Positions 39,873 to 49,458 of a DNA stretch of 64,000 nucleotides are shown here, one piece after another. How positions within the stretch are numbered: position 1 is the stretch's first letter; every line of letters begins with the position of its first letter. The notes under the pieces were generated by a model. That model worked only from the letters and a program-made list of their open reading frames with translations. It had not been told where the DNA came from and made no database searches. The stretch lies in contig NZ_WBOF01000001.1 of the NCBI RefSeq assembly GCF_009569385.1, forward strand, positions 1,364,001 to 1,428,000. The letters are read 5' to 3'. This DNA comes from Streptomyces kaniharaensis. Its GTDB lineage: Bacteria; Actinomycetota; Actinomycetes; Streptomycetales; Streptomycetaceae. The position numbers were made by a program, and so were the translations under genes.

Positions 39873-40778
39873 ATGCGCATCGCTGTCACAGGCTCCACGG
39901 GATTGATCGGTTCGGCACTCGTCCGCTCCCTGCTGGCGGACGGTCACGAGGTGGTGCGGCTCGTCCGGCACCGGTCCAGGACCGGCCCGCAGCCGGACGG
40001 TACGACCGCGATCGGCTGGAACCCGCTGCTCGGCCAGGTCGACCGGGCCGGGCTGGAGGGCGTCGAGGCCGTCGCGCACCTGGCCGGCGCCGGGGTCGGC
40101 GACCACCGCTGGACGGACGCCTACAAGCGGGAGATCCGGGAGAGCCGGGTGCTCGGCACCGAGACGATCGCGGCCGCGCTGGCCGAACTCAAGGAGCCGC
40201 CCCGGGTCCTCGTCAGCGCCTCCGCGGTCGGCGTGTACGGGCAGACCGGCGACCGCGTGATCGACGAGGACTCCCCTGCCGGCGACGACTTCCTGGCGGA
40301 GGTCTGCGTGGAGTGGGAGGCCGCCGCCCGGCCGGCCGAGCGGGCCGGGATCCGGGTGGTCCACCCGCGCACCGGGCTGGTGCTCTCCGATTCCGGCGGG
40401 GCCGGCGGGCGGCTGTTCCCGCTCTTCCGGCTGGGCCTGGGCGGGCGGCTCGGGAACGGGCGGCAGTACTGGAGCTTCATCTCGCTCGCCGACGAGATCG
40501 CCGCGCTGCGCCTCCTGATCGACCGGGAGGACCTCTCCGGCGCCTTCAACCTCACCGCGCCCGAGCCGGTGACCAACGCCGAGCTGACCGCGGCCCTCGG
40601 GCGCGCGCTGGGGCGGCCGACCCCGTTCCCCGTCCCGGAGGCGGTGTTGAAGGCGGTGCTCGGCGAGCTGGCGATCGAGGTCGTCGGCAGCCACCGGGTG
40701 GTGCCGCGGCGCCTGCTGGACGCCGGGTTCCGCTTCGCGCACCCGGACGTGGACGCGGCGGTGCGCGCGGCGCTGTAG
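39873..40778 (+). CDS. TIGR01777-family NAD-dependent epimerase-like protein
   Basis: A protein of 301 residues. The N-terminal GSTGLIGSALVRSLLADGHEV is the extended-SDR nucleotide-binding motif. AVAHLAGAGVGDHRWT, SASAVGVYG and FNLTAPEPVTN are shared with YfcH and other TIGR01777 members, and the C-terminal DUF1731 segment ends the protein. The biochemical role is unsettled in the family. The stop codon lies inside a short tandem repeat. Confidence 0.88.
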   Translation: MRIAVTGSTGLIGSALVRSLLADGHEVVRLVRHRSRTGPQPDGTTAIGWNPLLGQVDRAGLEGVEAVAHLAGAGVGDHRWTDAYKREIRESRVLGTETIAAALAELKEPPRVLVSASAVGVYGQTGDRVIDEDSPAGDDFLAEVCVEWEAAARPAERAGIRVVHPRTGLVLSDSGGAGGRLFPLFRLGLGGRLGNGRQYWSFISLADEIAALRLLIDREDLSGAFNLTAPEPVTNAELTAALGRALGRPTPFPVPEAVLKAVLGELAIEVVGSHRVVPRRLLDAGFRFAHPDVDAAVRAAL

Positions 40779-40850
40779 CCCGGGTGTGTGCCGCGGGGGT
40801 GCTGTAGCCGGTGGCGTGGCGCGGGGGTGCTGTAGCCCGGTGGCGTATCG
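40765..40850 (+). repeat. three-copy 28-29 bp tandem repeat over a gene end
   Basis: Three adjoining copies (40765-40792, 40793-40820, 40821-40849) share GCTGTAGCC and GCG-rich flanks. Copies two and three are nearly identical for about 24 bases. Copy one holds the TAG stop of the epimerase gene, so the later copies look like duplications of the gene end. Confidence 0.65.
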
Positions 40851-41163
40851 CGGCTACGGCATTCGCCCTGGCCAGGGGCATATGCCGGGCGGGGGTCGGA
40901 CGGGGCTCGGGGCGGGGGCGCACGGGAGCACGCGGCGGGCGCGCTTCACGCCCCCAGTGACCGTACGCGCCCGCCGACCCCCGAACCGGCCGCCGCGGCG
41001 CACAGTCCGTGACCGTGCCCCCGCCCAAACCTTTCCGGGAACCGGATCGGTCCGATGCGCTTGTCTGACACCCATACTGACTGGGCATCACATCGTCGGA
41101 CCGTGCCCGGCACCTCGCTGCCCGCGTCGGCCGGAGCCCCGGAACCAGGGAGGGAGCACGCCA
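40851..41163. other. intergenic region before the FAD oxidoreductase
   Basis: GC-rich sequence with no supported gene. CATACT near 41073 may be a -10 element, without a clear -35. GGGAGGGAG just before 41158 supplies the ribosome site for the next gene. Confidence 0.35.
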
Positions 41164-42495
41164 GTGCCCACGTACGACTTCACTCGCCGCGCCCGCCGAC
41201 CGTCCGACCCTGACGTCGTCGTGGTGGGCGCCGGACTCGCGGGCCTGGCCGCCGCCCGCGCGCTCACCGGCCAGGGCCTCACCGTCCAGCTCCTGGAGAG
41301 CAGCGACCGGATCGGCGGCCGTACGGCCACCCGCGAGCTGGACGGATTCCGGCTCGACGACGGCAACCATCTGCTCAACACCGCGTTCCCCGAACTGCGC
41401 CACGCGCTCGACCTCGACCGCCTGGACCTGCGCCCGCTCGCGCCCGGCGTACTCGTGCACAGTGCCGGCCGCCGGTACCGCGCCGGGGACCCGCAACTCA
41501 CCACCGCCCGGCAGGCCGCCACCCGGGCCCCGCTCGGCAGTCCGCTCGACAAGGCCCGGCTCGGCAGCTGGCTCGCCCGGCTCGCCGCCACCCCGGCCAC
41601 CCGGATCCAGGCCCGCCCGGAGACCACCACGGCCCGCGCGCTCACCGGCCACGGGCTCGCGCCGCGCACCGTCGACGGCTTCCTGCGGCCGCTGCTCAGC
41701 GCCCTGCTCGGCGACCCGGCCCTCGGCACCAGCAGCCGGATCGCCGAACTGGTGCTGCGCTGCTACGCGCGCGGCCGGCTCTGCCTGCCCGCCGGCGGAA
41801 TCGCGGCCGTGCCGGCCCAGTTGGCCGCCGCGCTGCCCGCCGGCACCGTGCGCACCGGGGTCCAGGTCACCGCGATCGCCGCGGACGGCGTGGAGACCGC
41901 CCGGCACGGCCGGATCGGCGCGCAGGCCGTGCTCGTCGCGACCGACGCGCGCTCCGCCGTCGACCTCCTGCCGGGGCTGCGGCTGCCGGACTTCCACCCC
42001 GTCACCACCTTCTACCACGCGGCCGACCGCGCCCCGCTGAGCGAGGCCGTCCTGCTGCTGGACGCCGACCGGCCCGGCGGCCACCCGCCGCTGGTCTCGC
42101 ACTCACTGGTGCTCAGCGAGCTGCACCCCTCGTACGCCCCTTCCGGGCAGGCGCTGATCGCGACCACCGTGCTCGGGCGGCGCTCGTTCGACGCGGGCGG
42201 CCCGGCCGGGCTGGAACCGGCGGTCAGGGCCAAGCTCGCCGAGCTGTACGGGACGTCGACCCGGGGCTGGCAGTTCCTCAGCGTGCGGCACGTCCCGGAT
42301 GCGCTTCCCGCCATGCCGCCGCCTCACAACCCGCGGCGGCCGGTGCGGGTGCTGGCCGGGCTGTACGTGGCCGGCGACCACAGGGACACCAGCACCGTGC
42401 AGGGCGCGCTGGTCTCCGGGCGGCGGGCGGCGCAGGCGGTGCTGCGCGACCTCGGGCTGCCGGCCGACGCCCGGGCGGCTGAGGCGGCGGCGTAG
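41164..42495 (+). CDS. FAD-dependent oxidoreductase (amine oxidase/phytoene desaturase-like)
   Basis: A protein of 443 residues. The N-terminal FAD site is VVVVGAGLAGLAAARAL followed by GGRTATRELDG. The C-terminal FAD contact is VRVLAGLYVAGDHRDTSTVQGA. The middle is variable, so the substrate cannot be named. No carotenoid or amine-catabolism genes are adjacent. The GTG start follows a strong Shine-Dalgarno sequence. Confidence 0.85.
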   Translation: MPTYDFTRRARRPSDPDVVVVGAGLAGLAAARALTGQGLTVQLLESSDRIGGRTATRELDGFRLDDGNHLLNTAFPELRHALDLDRLDLRPLAPGVLVHSAGRRYRAGDPQLTTARQAATRAPLGSPLDKARLGSWLARLAATPATRIQARPETTTARALTGHGLAPRTVDGFLRPLLSALLGDPALGTSSRIAELVLRCYARGRLCLPAGGIAAVPAQLAAALPAGTVRTGVQVTAIAADGVETARHGRIGAQAVLVATDARSAVDLLPGLRLPDFHPVTTFYHAADRAPLSEAVLLLDADRPGGHPPLVSHSLVLSELHPSYAPSGQALIATTVLGRRSFDAGGPAGLEPAVRAKLAELYGTSTRGWQFLSVRHVPDALPAMPPPHNPRRPVRVLAGLYVAGDHRDTSTVQGALVSGRRAAQAVLRDLGLPADARAAEAAA

Positions 42496-42733
42496 AGCCG
42501 CTCCGTGGCTGCCGGTCCGGCCACTTCTCGGATCGTTGGCGCCCGCTCGCCGTCACAGGCGGGCGCCGCGCGGCTGGTGGCGCCCGCGGTCGCCCTCGGG
42601 GTCGGCGTGCTGGTCTACCGGGACCGGCTCAATGGCGTTCGGAGGCGGCCGCGGGTGCGGGCCGGGAGCTGGTGTGCACTCGGCCCTGCGTCACGTCCCG
42701 CCGTCGCCCGTCCGGCAGGTCGGATCCGGTAGG

Positions 42734-44608
42734 TCAGATCACCCCTGCCTGGCGGGCCGTTTCCTCGAACGCGCGGGCCACCGGGCTGCCCCGGTACGGC
42801 GTCAGGCGGCGGTGGAAGTCCCGGACGTACTCCAGCGACCGGGCCGAGCGCATCTCCCCCGCCGCCCGCAGCGCGTCGGTGGCCATCGTGCAGGCCTCGT
42901 CGAGGTCGCCCATGCCGAGCCTGGCCGTGGCCAGCACCAGCCGGCAGAAGATCCGGCTGCGGGCGTAGGCGGGTGAGCGCAGCCGCAGCGACTTCTCGGC
43001 GTGCTGGGCGGAGGTGCGCCACTGCTGAAGGTCGCGGTAGCAGTGGGCGAACTCGTCGGAGAGCTGGGCCTCGTCGAAGTACCGCGCCCAGGGCGGCAGT
43101 TCGTCACCGGTGCGGGCGGCGGCCAGGGACCGTTCGGAGCGCACCAGGGCGGTGGTGCAGGCCCGGACGTCGCCCAGCAGGCCGTGCCCGCGCGCCTCGG
43201 CGGCGTGCAGCAGCGACTGGACGACGGGCGGCACGGCGGTGCCCACGCCCTGCTGCGCGACGCGGGCCAGCTGGACCGCCTCCCGGCCGTGGCCGAGGTG
43301 GACGGCCTGCTGGCTCATCGTCACCAGCACGTACCCGCCGAGGGCGCGGTCGCCCGCGGCCTGGGAGAGGCGCAGTGCCTGGACGAAGTAGCGCTGGGCG
43401 AGGCCGTGGGCGGCGATGTCGAAGGACGTCCAGCCGGCCAGCCTGGTCAGGTCGGCGACCGCGCCGAACAGGGCCCGGCCGATCTGCTCGCCGTACCGGC
43501 CGCGCAGCATCGGCTCGGCCTCGCTCTCCAGGTAGCGGACCAGGGCCTGGCGGGCGTGCCCGCCGCCGTAGGCGTGGTCGAGCGCGCGGAAGAGGTCCCC
43601 GACGGCGCGGATGGCAGCGATGTCGCCGCGGCCGACGCGCAGGGCGGGGCGCTGCTCGCGGGTCGGGTCGGCGTGCGGCGGCTCTACGACGGCCGGCGGG
43701 CGGCGGCTCTGGCTGGGCACGCGACTGAGGGAGTGGGCGCCCGCGGCCCCTGGGGCGGCCGTCGTGCGGGAGCCGGGCGCACCTGAGGCCTGGACGCGCG
43801 CCGGGCTCGTGGCCGTCGCGCCGGGCGCGGTGTGCGTGTTGGGGTTGTTCGGGCTGTTCGTGGCGTTCGTGGGCCCTCCGGCGGGCGGTGGCCCGGTGGC
43901 GGCGTCCGGGCGGGCCAGGGTGGAGCCGTCCCGGGCGACCCGCTCGTCGGTGCGGCCGATCAGCCAGTCCCGGCTGGGCACGACCAGGCCGGCCGGGGTG
44001 AAGGCGATCCGGCGCAGCTCGGACTGCGGGCCGATGTCCTTGCGCCACATGCTCGCCACGATGTCCACCGCCTCCTGAGGGGTCTCGGCGAACTCCAGGC
44101 CCGCGTAGACCGGGGCGCAGGCGTCCAGGCCGAGGTCCTGGGCGGTGAGGCGGCGGCCGAGGCGGCGGGTGAAGACCTCGGCGATCAGCGCCGGAGTGGC
44201 GCCGCGCGGCTGCTGGCCGCGCAGCCAGCGGGTGACCGAGGTCTTGTCGTAGCGCAGGTCGAGGCCGTGCTCCAGGCCGAGCTGGTCGACCCGGCGGGCC
44301 AGGCCCGCGTGGGAGAAGCCGGCCTCCTCGATCAGCGCGGCCAGCTGGCCGTTCTGCGGGGCCGGTCCGGAGTGGCCGGAGGCTGACGCGGCGGCCGCGC
44401 GGGCGGGCGCGGGCGCACCGGACTGGAGCCGGTCGGTGGGGGCCTGCTCGGGCAGCCGCAGCTCGTCGGCGGCCGAGGCATCGGTCAGGGCGTCGGCGGT
44501 CAGGGCGTCAGGGGCGTCCGAAAGGGCCCGGCCGATCGGCCCTCGGTGCTGGCCGAGCGGGTCGAGCGGTCCGTACGCCGGGCTGTCGGTTGCAGGCCGT
44601 TGGGGCAT
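42734..44608 (-). CDS. TPR-containing regulator with N-terminal HTH-like domain
   Basis: A protein of 624 residues. Residues 1-80 are low-complexity. Residues 85-165 form a Cro-like domain (LAALIEEAGFSHAGLARRVDQL, DKTSVTRWLRGQQPRG). Residues 230-300 are an Asn/Thr/Ala/Pro-rich spacer. The last 300 residues are helical TPR-like repeats. The layout matches the large streptomycete regulators related to NsdA, which restrain development and antibiotic production, but I cannot assign this copy to a named gene. It is divergent from the 3-hydroxybutyrate dehydrogenase gene. Confidence 0.75.
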   Translation of the reverse strand: MPQRPATDSPAYGPLDPLGQHRGPIGRALSDAPDALTADALTDASAADELRLPEQAPTDRLQSGAPAPARAAAASASGHSGPAPQNGQLAALIEEAGFSHAGLARRVDQLGLEHGLDLRYDKTSVTRWLRGQQPRGATPALIAEVFTRRLGRRLTAQDLGLDACAPVYAGLEFAETPQEAVDIVASMWRKDIGPQSELRRIAFTPAGLVVPSRDWLIGRTDERVARDGSTLARPDAATGPPPAGGPTNATNSPNNPNTHTAPGATATSPARVQASGAPGSRTTAAPGAAGAHSLSRVPSQSRRPPAVVEPPHADPTREQRPALRVGRGDIAAIRAVGDLFRALDHAYGGGHARQALVRYLESEAEPMLRGRYGEQIGRALFGAVADLTRLAGWTSFDIAAHGLAQRYFVQALRLSQAAGDRALGGYVLVTMSQQAVHLGHGREAVQLARVAQQGVGTAVPPVVQSLLHAAEARGHGLLGDVRACTTALVRSERSLAAARTGDELPPWARYFDEAQLSDEFAHCYRDLQQWRTSAQHAEKSLRLRSPAYARSRIFCRLVLATARLGMGDLDEACTMATDALRAAGEMRSARSLEYVRDFHRRLTPYRGSPVARAFEETARQAGVI

Positions 44609-44919
44609 AGTCAGTCAACACCTCTCGGACGCCGCACCGGGCTCTACCAGCACTTCGGCTGCCCGTGGCGGCGCCCCCTGTCGGGAATCGGCGTGAATGT
44701 AGCGAGCATTCGGGCGCTATGGGCGGATCTGACCGAGCAATCCTCCGAACGGGTGAAGCATCCGCGCCCATTGTGGGGAAGCCGAGACAGGATGGGTTTG
44801 GCCTTCCGGGATCGAACCGTCGATCGAGCGTCATGGCGACGACCACCACAGTCCACCAGGATGCTGTAGCGGCCCACCACATTGGGAGCCAAGCTGCCGG
44901 ATTCCTACCGTTCTCGACC
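44609..44919. other. divergent intergenic region, TPR regulator and hydroxybutyrate dehydrogenase
   Basis: About 310 bases of lower GC than the flanks. No clear hexamer pair, operator or small gene is visible. An in-frame ATG at 44833 could extend the dehydrogenase by 29 residues. Confidence 0.35.
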
Positions 44920-45681
44920 ATGGACACCACTTCAGCCCGCCCGCTCGACGGCCGCACGGCCCTGGTCACCGGGGCCGCCTCGGGCATCGGCCGGGCCTGC
45001 GCCGAGGCCCTCGCCGAGGCCGGCGCCCGGGTCTACGTCGTCGACGTCGCGGCCGCCCCGGCCCGGGCCCTCGCGGCGCGGATCGGCGGGCGCGCCGTCG
45101 TCGCGGACCTCGCCGACCCGGAGGCCGTGGACGCCCTGCCGGACGACGCCGACATCGTCGTCAACAACGCCGGCCTCCAACACGTCGCCCCCGTGCACGA
45201 GTTCCCGCCCGACCGGTTCACCCTCATCCAACGCGTCATGGTCGAGGCCCCGTTCCGCATCCTGCGCCGCACCCTGCCGCACATGTACGCGCGGGAGTGG
45301 GGCCGGATCATCAACATCTCCTCCGTCCACGGCCTGCGGGCCAGCGCCTTCAAGTCCGCCTACGTGACCGCCAAACACGCCCTGGAAGGCCTGAGCAAGA
45401 CCGTCGCCCTGGAAGCCGCGCCGTACGGCGTCACCAGCAACTGCATCAACCCGGGCTACGTCCGAACTCCCCTGGTGGAGCGCCAGATCGCCGCCCAGGC
45501 CCAGGCCCACGGCATCCCCGAGGACGAGGTGGTGGGGCAGATCACGCTCGCCCGCCCCGCCATCAAGCGCCTCATCGACCCGGCCGAGGTGGCCCACCTG
45601 GCCCTCTGGCTCTGCACCCCCCACGCCTCCTACATCACGGGGGCCAGCCTCCCGGTCGACGGAGGGTGGACGGCGCACTGA
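44920..45681 (+). CDS. 3-hydroxybutyrate dehydrogenase (SDR family)
   Basis: A classical short-chain dehydrogenase of 253 residues. TGAASGIGRA is the NAD site, NNAGLQHVAPV the core strand and SAYVTAKHAL the catalytic Tyr-Lys. NAGLQHVAPVHEFPP, INPGYVRTPLVERQI and PVDGGWTAH are typical of D-3-hydroxybutyrate dehydrogenases, which oxidise 3-hydroxybutyrate to acetoacetate. No ribosome site precedes ATG 44920. An MHS transporter and a GAF-PucR regulator follow on the same strand. Confidence 0.85.
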   Translation: MDTTSARPLDGRTALVTGAASGIGRACAEALAEAGARVYVVDVAAAPARALAARIGGRAVVADLADPEAVDALPDDADIVVNNAGLQHVAPVHEFPPDRFTLIQRVMVEAPFRILRRTLPHMYAREWGRIINISSVHGLRASAFKSAYVTAKHALEGLSKTVALEAAPYGVTSNCINPGYVRTPLVERQIAAQAQAHGIPEDEVVGQITLARPAIKRLIDPAEVAHLALWLCTPHASYITGASLPVDGGWTAH

Positions 45682-45719
45682 ATCCGGGCCCGATGGAATG
45701 CGACGGACAGCAGGTAGAT

Positions 45720-45752
45720 GGTGCTGCCCTCGGCAGGCCGAGGGGCAGCACC
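45720..45752 (+). terminator. terminator after 3-hydroxybutyrate dehydrogenase gene
   Basis: A 14-base stem with a one-base bulge, beginning GGTGCTGCCC, lies 39 bases after the stop. It separates the dehydrogenase from the transporter promoter. Confidence 0.75.
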
Positions 45753-45852
45753 AAACGGCCGATCAGTCACCTGCCGGACTGGAAGGGCCTTCGACTGCTC
45801 CGATTCTCGAGCACGCCTTCGCCCCCCATGGGCGTCGCAGTCATATCCGCCT

Positions 45853-45881
45853 TTGTGACTATGTGGGTTGGCCACATAGTC
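45853..45881 (+). promoter_or_regulatory. promoter with overlapping palindromic operator, MHS transporter
   Basis: GACTATGTGG (45857-45866) and its exact complement (45872-45881) are spaced by 5 bases. The palindrome runs from the -35 candidate TTGTGA (45853-45858) to the -10 candidate CATAGT (45875-45880), spaced by 16. A protein bound here would block the polymerase. Confidence 0.65.
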
Positions 45882-45942
45882 CCGGAGACCGGCGCTTCCT
45901 ACCTTGTGGCGACATCGTCTCCCCGGCCTGGAAGTGGTGACC

Positions 45943-47316
45943 ATGACCGCCCCTGCATCCGCACCCGCTCCGACAGCGAGCCGCTCACTGCCGAGAGTGG
46001 TGGCTGCCAGTCTGATCGGGACCACGATTGAGTGGTACGACTACTTCTTGTACGGAACATCCGCCGCCCTGGTGTTCGGGAAGTTGTTCTTCCCGAACAG
46101 TGATCCGCTGACGGGGACGCTGCTGTCGTTCCTCACCTACGCGATCGGGTTCGCGGCGCGGCCGCTCGGGGCCCTGGTGTTCGGGCACTTCGGGGATCGG
46201 GTCGGGCGGAAGAAGCTCCTGGTGGTGAGCCTGCTGTTGATGGGCGGGTCGACCACGCTGATCGGGGTTCTGCCGACGTACGACGCGATCGGGGTGGCGG
46301 CGCCCGTGCTGCTGACGGCGTTGCGGCTGGTGCAGGGGTTCGCGCTCGGCGGGGAGTGGGGCGGGGCCGTGCTGCTGGTGTCGGAGCACGGGGATCAGCG
46401 ACGGCGGGGGTTCTGGGCGTCGTGGCCGCAGGGTGGGGCACCGGCGGGGAATCTGCTGGCGGCGGGCGTGCTGTCGTTGATGACGACGGTGCAGCCGGAC
46501 GACGCGTTCCTGGCGTGGGGCTGGCGGGTGCCGTTCCTGATGTCGGCGGTGCTGGTGGCGGTCGGCATGTGGATCCGGCTCGCGGTGGACGAATCCCCGT
46601 TGTTCCAGCAGGCGTTGGCAGCCCAGAAGGAGAGGGAGATCGCCGAACAGCCGCCGCTGGTCAGTGTGTTGCGGCATCACTGGCGGGAGGTGCTGGTGGC
46701 CATGGGTGCCCGCATGGCGGAGAACATCTCGTACTACGTGATGACCACGTTTGTGCTGGCCTACGCCGTCACGCATGCGCACTTCTCCAAGCAGACCGCG
46801 CTGAACGCGGTGTTGATCGCCTCCGCGATCCAGTTCGCGCTGATTCCGATGTTCGGAGCGCTGTCGGACCGGGTCGGACGCAAGCCGGTGTACCTGGTGG
46901 GCGCGGCGGGGGTGGGGGTCTGGGCGTTCGTCTTCTTCGGGCTGGTGGACACGAAGTCGTTCGGGTCGCTGCTGCTCGCGGTGACGGTCGGGTTGGTGTT
47001 CCACAGTGCGATGTACGCGCCTCAAGCGGCTTTCTTCTCCGAGTTGTTCGCCACGCGGATGCGGTACTCGGGTGCCTCGATCGGGGCGCAGTTCTCGTCA
47101 GTGGTGGCAGGGGCGCCGGCTCCGCTGATCGCGACGGCGCTGCTCAAGGACTACGGCAGTGCGACGCCGATCTCGGTGTACGTCGCCGTCGCGGCGGCGC
47201 TGACGGTGCTCGCGGTGCTGTGCGGGCGGGAGACCAGGGGGCAGGATCTGGCCGACGTGAAGGGGGAGGTGGAGACGGAGGCCGTCGACGCGGCCGGAGA
47301 ACCGGCCACCGCCTGA
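45943..47316 (+). CDS. MFS transporter, metabolite:H+ symporter (MHS) family
   Basis: A membrane protein of 457 residues with twelve helices. TTIEWYDYFLYGTSAA is the MHS opening, followed by GHFGDRVGRKK between helices 2 and 3 and LSDRVGRKPV in the second half. MHS members import small carboxylates and related compounds with protons. Next to the 3-hydroxybutyrate dehydrogenase, uptake of a hydroxy or short-chain acid is a fair inference. Expression is probably controlled by the palindrome at 45857-45881. Confidence 0.88.
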   Translation: MTAPASAPAPTASRSLPRVVAASLIGTTIEWYDYFLYGTSAALVFGKLFFPNSDPLTGTLLSFLTYAIGFAARPLGALVFGHFGDRVGRKKLLVVSLLLMGGSTTLIGVLPTYDAIGVAAPVLLTALRLVQGFALGGEWGGAVLLVSEHGDQRRRGFWASWPQGGAPAGNLLAAGVLSLMTTVQPDDAFLAWGWRVPFLMSAVLVAVGMWIRLAVDESPLFQQALAAQKEREIAEQPPLVSVLRHHWREVLVAMGARMAENISYYVMTTFVLAYAVTHAHFSKQTALNAVLIASAIQFALIPMFGALSDRVGRKPVYLVGAAGVGVWAFVFFGLVDTKSFGSLLLAVTVGLVFHSAMYAPQAAFFSELFATRMRYSGASIGAQFSSVVAGAPAPLIATALLKDYGSATPISVYVAVAAALTVLAVLCGRETRGQDLADVKGEVETEAVDAAGEPATA

Positions 47317-47374
47317 CGGCCCAGCCGCTACCATCGCGCTTCCTCGGACCCGACGCCGATTGGCGGCACGCACC

Positions 47375-49309
47375 ATGAACGACCCGCACGCCAGCGCCGC
47401 GCCCGCCCTGCGGCGGCTGCTCGACCTGCTCGCCGCCGGCGCCGCCACCGAGGCCTTCGCCGACGTGCTGGCCGACGCCCGCCGCGAGGGGGCGCCGGCC
47501 GACGTGCTCACCGAGATCGACGACGCCACCTGGCAGGCCCTGCGCGTGCACCGCACCCTTCGTCAACACCGGCGCCGCGAAGCCGAGTTGACGGCACTGT
47601 TCGACACCGCCGGGGACCTCGCCGCCTCCCGGGACCTCGACACCGTGCTCCAGGCGATCGTCCGCCGGGCCCGGATGCTGCTCGGCACCGACACCGCCTA
47701 CCTGACGCTCCCGGACGAGGCTGCGGGCGACACCTACATGCGGGTCACCGACGGCTCGGTCTCCGTCCTCTTCCAGACCCTTCGGCTCGGCCTCGGCGAC
47801 GGCCTCGGCGGGCTCGTCGCGCAGACCGCCCGCCCGTACGCGACGCCCGACTACCGCACCGACGACCGCTTCCACCACACCGACACCATCGACGCGGGCG
47901 TGCTCGACGAGGGCCTGGTGGCGATCATCGGCGTGCCGCTGCTGCTCGGCGGGCGGGTCATCGGCGTGCTGTTCGCCGCCGACCGCTCGCCGCGCGCCTT
48001 CTCCCCCGACGAGGTCGCGCTGCTCTGCACGCTGGCCGCGCACGCCGCGATCGCCCTCGACACCGCCAAGTCGCTGGCCGACACCCGGGCCGCGCTCGCC
48101 GAGCTCAACACCGCCAACGAGCTGGTCCGCGCCCACTCCGCCGCCGTCCAGCGCGCCGAGCAGGCCCACGACCGGCTCACCGACCTGGTGCTGCGCGGCG
48201 CCGAGGTGCCGGACGTCGCCGCCGCCGTCGCGACCCTGCTGGGCGGCGAGACGGCCGTACTCGACGTCGAGGGTGAGCCACTGGCCGGAGGGCCCGCGCC
48301 CGCCGCCGCGCTCGCCGAGGCGGTCGCCGCGTCGCGGGCCGAGGGGCGGTCCGTACGGCACGGCGAGCTGTGGGTGTGCGCCGTCCTGGCCGGACAGGAC
48401 GCGCTCGGCACGCTGGTGCTGCGCGGACGGCCCGACCTCGACGACGCCGACCGGCGGCTGTTCGAGCGGGCCGGCGTGGTCACCGCGCTCCTCCTGCTGC
48501 TGCGCCGCTCGGTGGCCGAGACGGAGAACCGGGTCCGCGGCGAGCTGCTCACCGACCTGCTCACCGCCCCCGACCGCGACCCGGCCGGGCTGACCGCGCG
48601 CGGCCGACGGCTCGGCGTCGACCTGGCGCGCCCGCACGTCGTCCTGGTCGCCGGGCCGGCCGAACCAGCCGCACCGGCCGGCGCCCCAGGCACCCCCGCC
48701 ATGGCACCGGCCGACCGCGGCCGGCTCGCGGGCGCGGCCGGGCGGTACCTGTTCGGCTCCCGGGGCATCAGCGCCGAGCACGGCGACGCGGTGGTGCTCC
48801 TGGTGCCGGAGGCCGGCGATCCCGACGGCGCCGCCCGGCAGGCCGCCGAACGCCTGGCCCGCCTGGCCGGGTTCCCGGTCACCGTCGGCGCGGGCAGACC
48901 CGCCGCCGGGCCGCCGGCGCTGGCCGCCTCGTACGCCGAGGGCCTGCGCTGCCTGCGGGCGCTGCGAGTGCTCGGCCGTGCCGGGGAGGGCGCCTCGGCC
49001 CGGGCGCTCGGCTTCCTCGGGGTGCTGCTCGGGGACGGTCACGACGTGGACGGCTTCGTCGGCGCGACGCTCGGCCCGCTGCTCGACTACGACGCCCGGC
49101 GCGGCACCGAGCTGGTCCGCACCCTGCGCGCGTACTTCGACTGCGGCGGCAGCCTGACCCGGGCCAAGGACGAGCTGCACGTCCACGTGAACACCGTCGT
49201 GCAGCGGCTGGACCGGGTAGAGGTACTGCTCGGGCGGGACTGGAACCATCCGGAGCGCTCGCTCGAACTCCGGCTGGCACTGCGGCTGCAGCTGCTCTCG
49301 GGCGGCTGA
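47375..49309 (+). CDS. GAF domain / PucR-type helix-turn-helix regulator
   Basis: A protein of 644 residues. A helical N-terminus leads to a GAF domain (about residues 80-235, with [12 protein letters not shown] and [10 protein letters not shown]). A central region follows, and a C-terminal PucR-type HTH ([20 protein letters not shown], then [13 protein letters not shown]) closes it. Such regulators usually control adjacent catabolic genes in response to a ligand. The neighbouring transporter and dehydrogenase are the obvious candidates, 58 bases upstream on the same strand. Confidence 0.85.
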   Translation: MNDPHASAAPALRRLLDLLAAGAATEAFADVLADARREGAPADVLTEIDDATWQALRVHRTLRQHRRREAELTALFDTAGDLAASRDLDTVLQAIVRRARMLLGTDTAYLTLPDEAAGDTYMRVTDGSVSVLFQTLRLGLGDGLGGLVAQTARPYATPDYRTDDRFHHTDTIDAGVLDEGLVAIIGVPLLLGGRVIGVLFAADRSPRAFSPDEVALLCTLAAHAAIALDTAKSLADTRAALAELNTANELVRAHSAAVQRAEQAHDRLTDLVLRGAEVPDVAAAVATLLGGETAVLDVEGEPLAGGPAPAAALAEAVAASRAEGRSVRHGELWVCAVLAGQDALGTLVLRGRPDLDDADRRLFERAGVVTALLLLLRRSVAETENRVRGELLTDLLTAPDRDPAGLTARGRRLGVDLARPHVVLVAGPAEPAAPAGAPGTPAMAPADRGRLAGAAGRYLFGSRGISAEHGDAVVLLVPEAGDPDGAARQAAERLARLAGFPVTVGAGRPAAGPPALAASYAEGLRCLRALRVLGRAGEGASARALGFLGVLLGDGHDVDGFVGATLGPLLDYDARRGTELVRTLRAYFDCGGSLTRAKDELHVHVNTVVQRLDRVEVLLGRDWNHPERSLELRLALRLQLLSGG

Positions 49310-49377
49310 ACCGCCGCAGGAGGCGTGGGCGTACAGTGGCGAGGTTGGTCTCGAACGCCCGGCAAGGAGCGGTATCG

Positions 49378-49458
49378 GTGCGCGAGCGGAGCGAGCGGAC
49401 GATGAAGAGCGGCGCGTCTCGCGAAGCGGCCGCCGAGCGGAGCAAGGTGGGCGCATGA
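49378..49458 (+). CDS. possible 26-residue leader ORF coupled to lipB
   Basis: GTG 49378 is preceded by AAGGAG (49364-49369) at an 8-base spacing. The frame encodes a short, charged peptide ([20 protein letters not shown] and so on) and stops in TGA at 49456-49458, overlapping the lipB ATG in ATGA. TACAGT at 49332-49337 could be the -10 element. A role in coupling lipB translation is inference. Confidence 0.45.
   Translation: MRERSERTMKSGASREAAAERSKVGA

Noticed and set aside
41037..41068. GGGAACC followed by GTCTGA, like an ECF sigma-E promoter before the FAD oxidoreductase
   Set aside because: The spacing is two or three bases too long for the known sigma-E consensus.
44800..44830. GGGATCGAACC resembling a tRNA T-loop
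   Set aside because: No acceptor stem, anticodon arm or CCA-like layout surrounds it.
49378..49450. Repeated GAGCGGAGCGAGCGG-like words before lipB
   Set aside because: Short, common GC-rich words; explained by the leader ORF and not arranged as a regular array.
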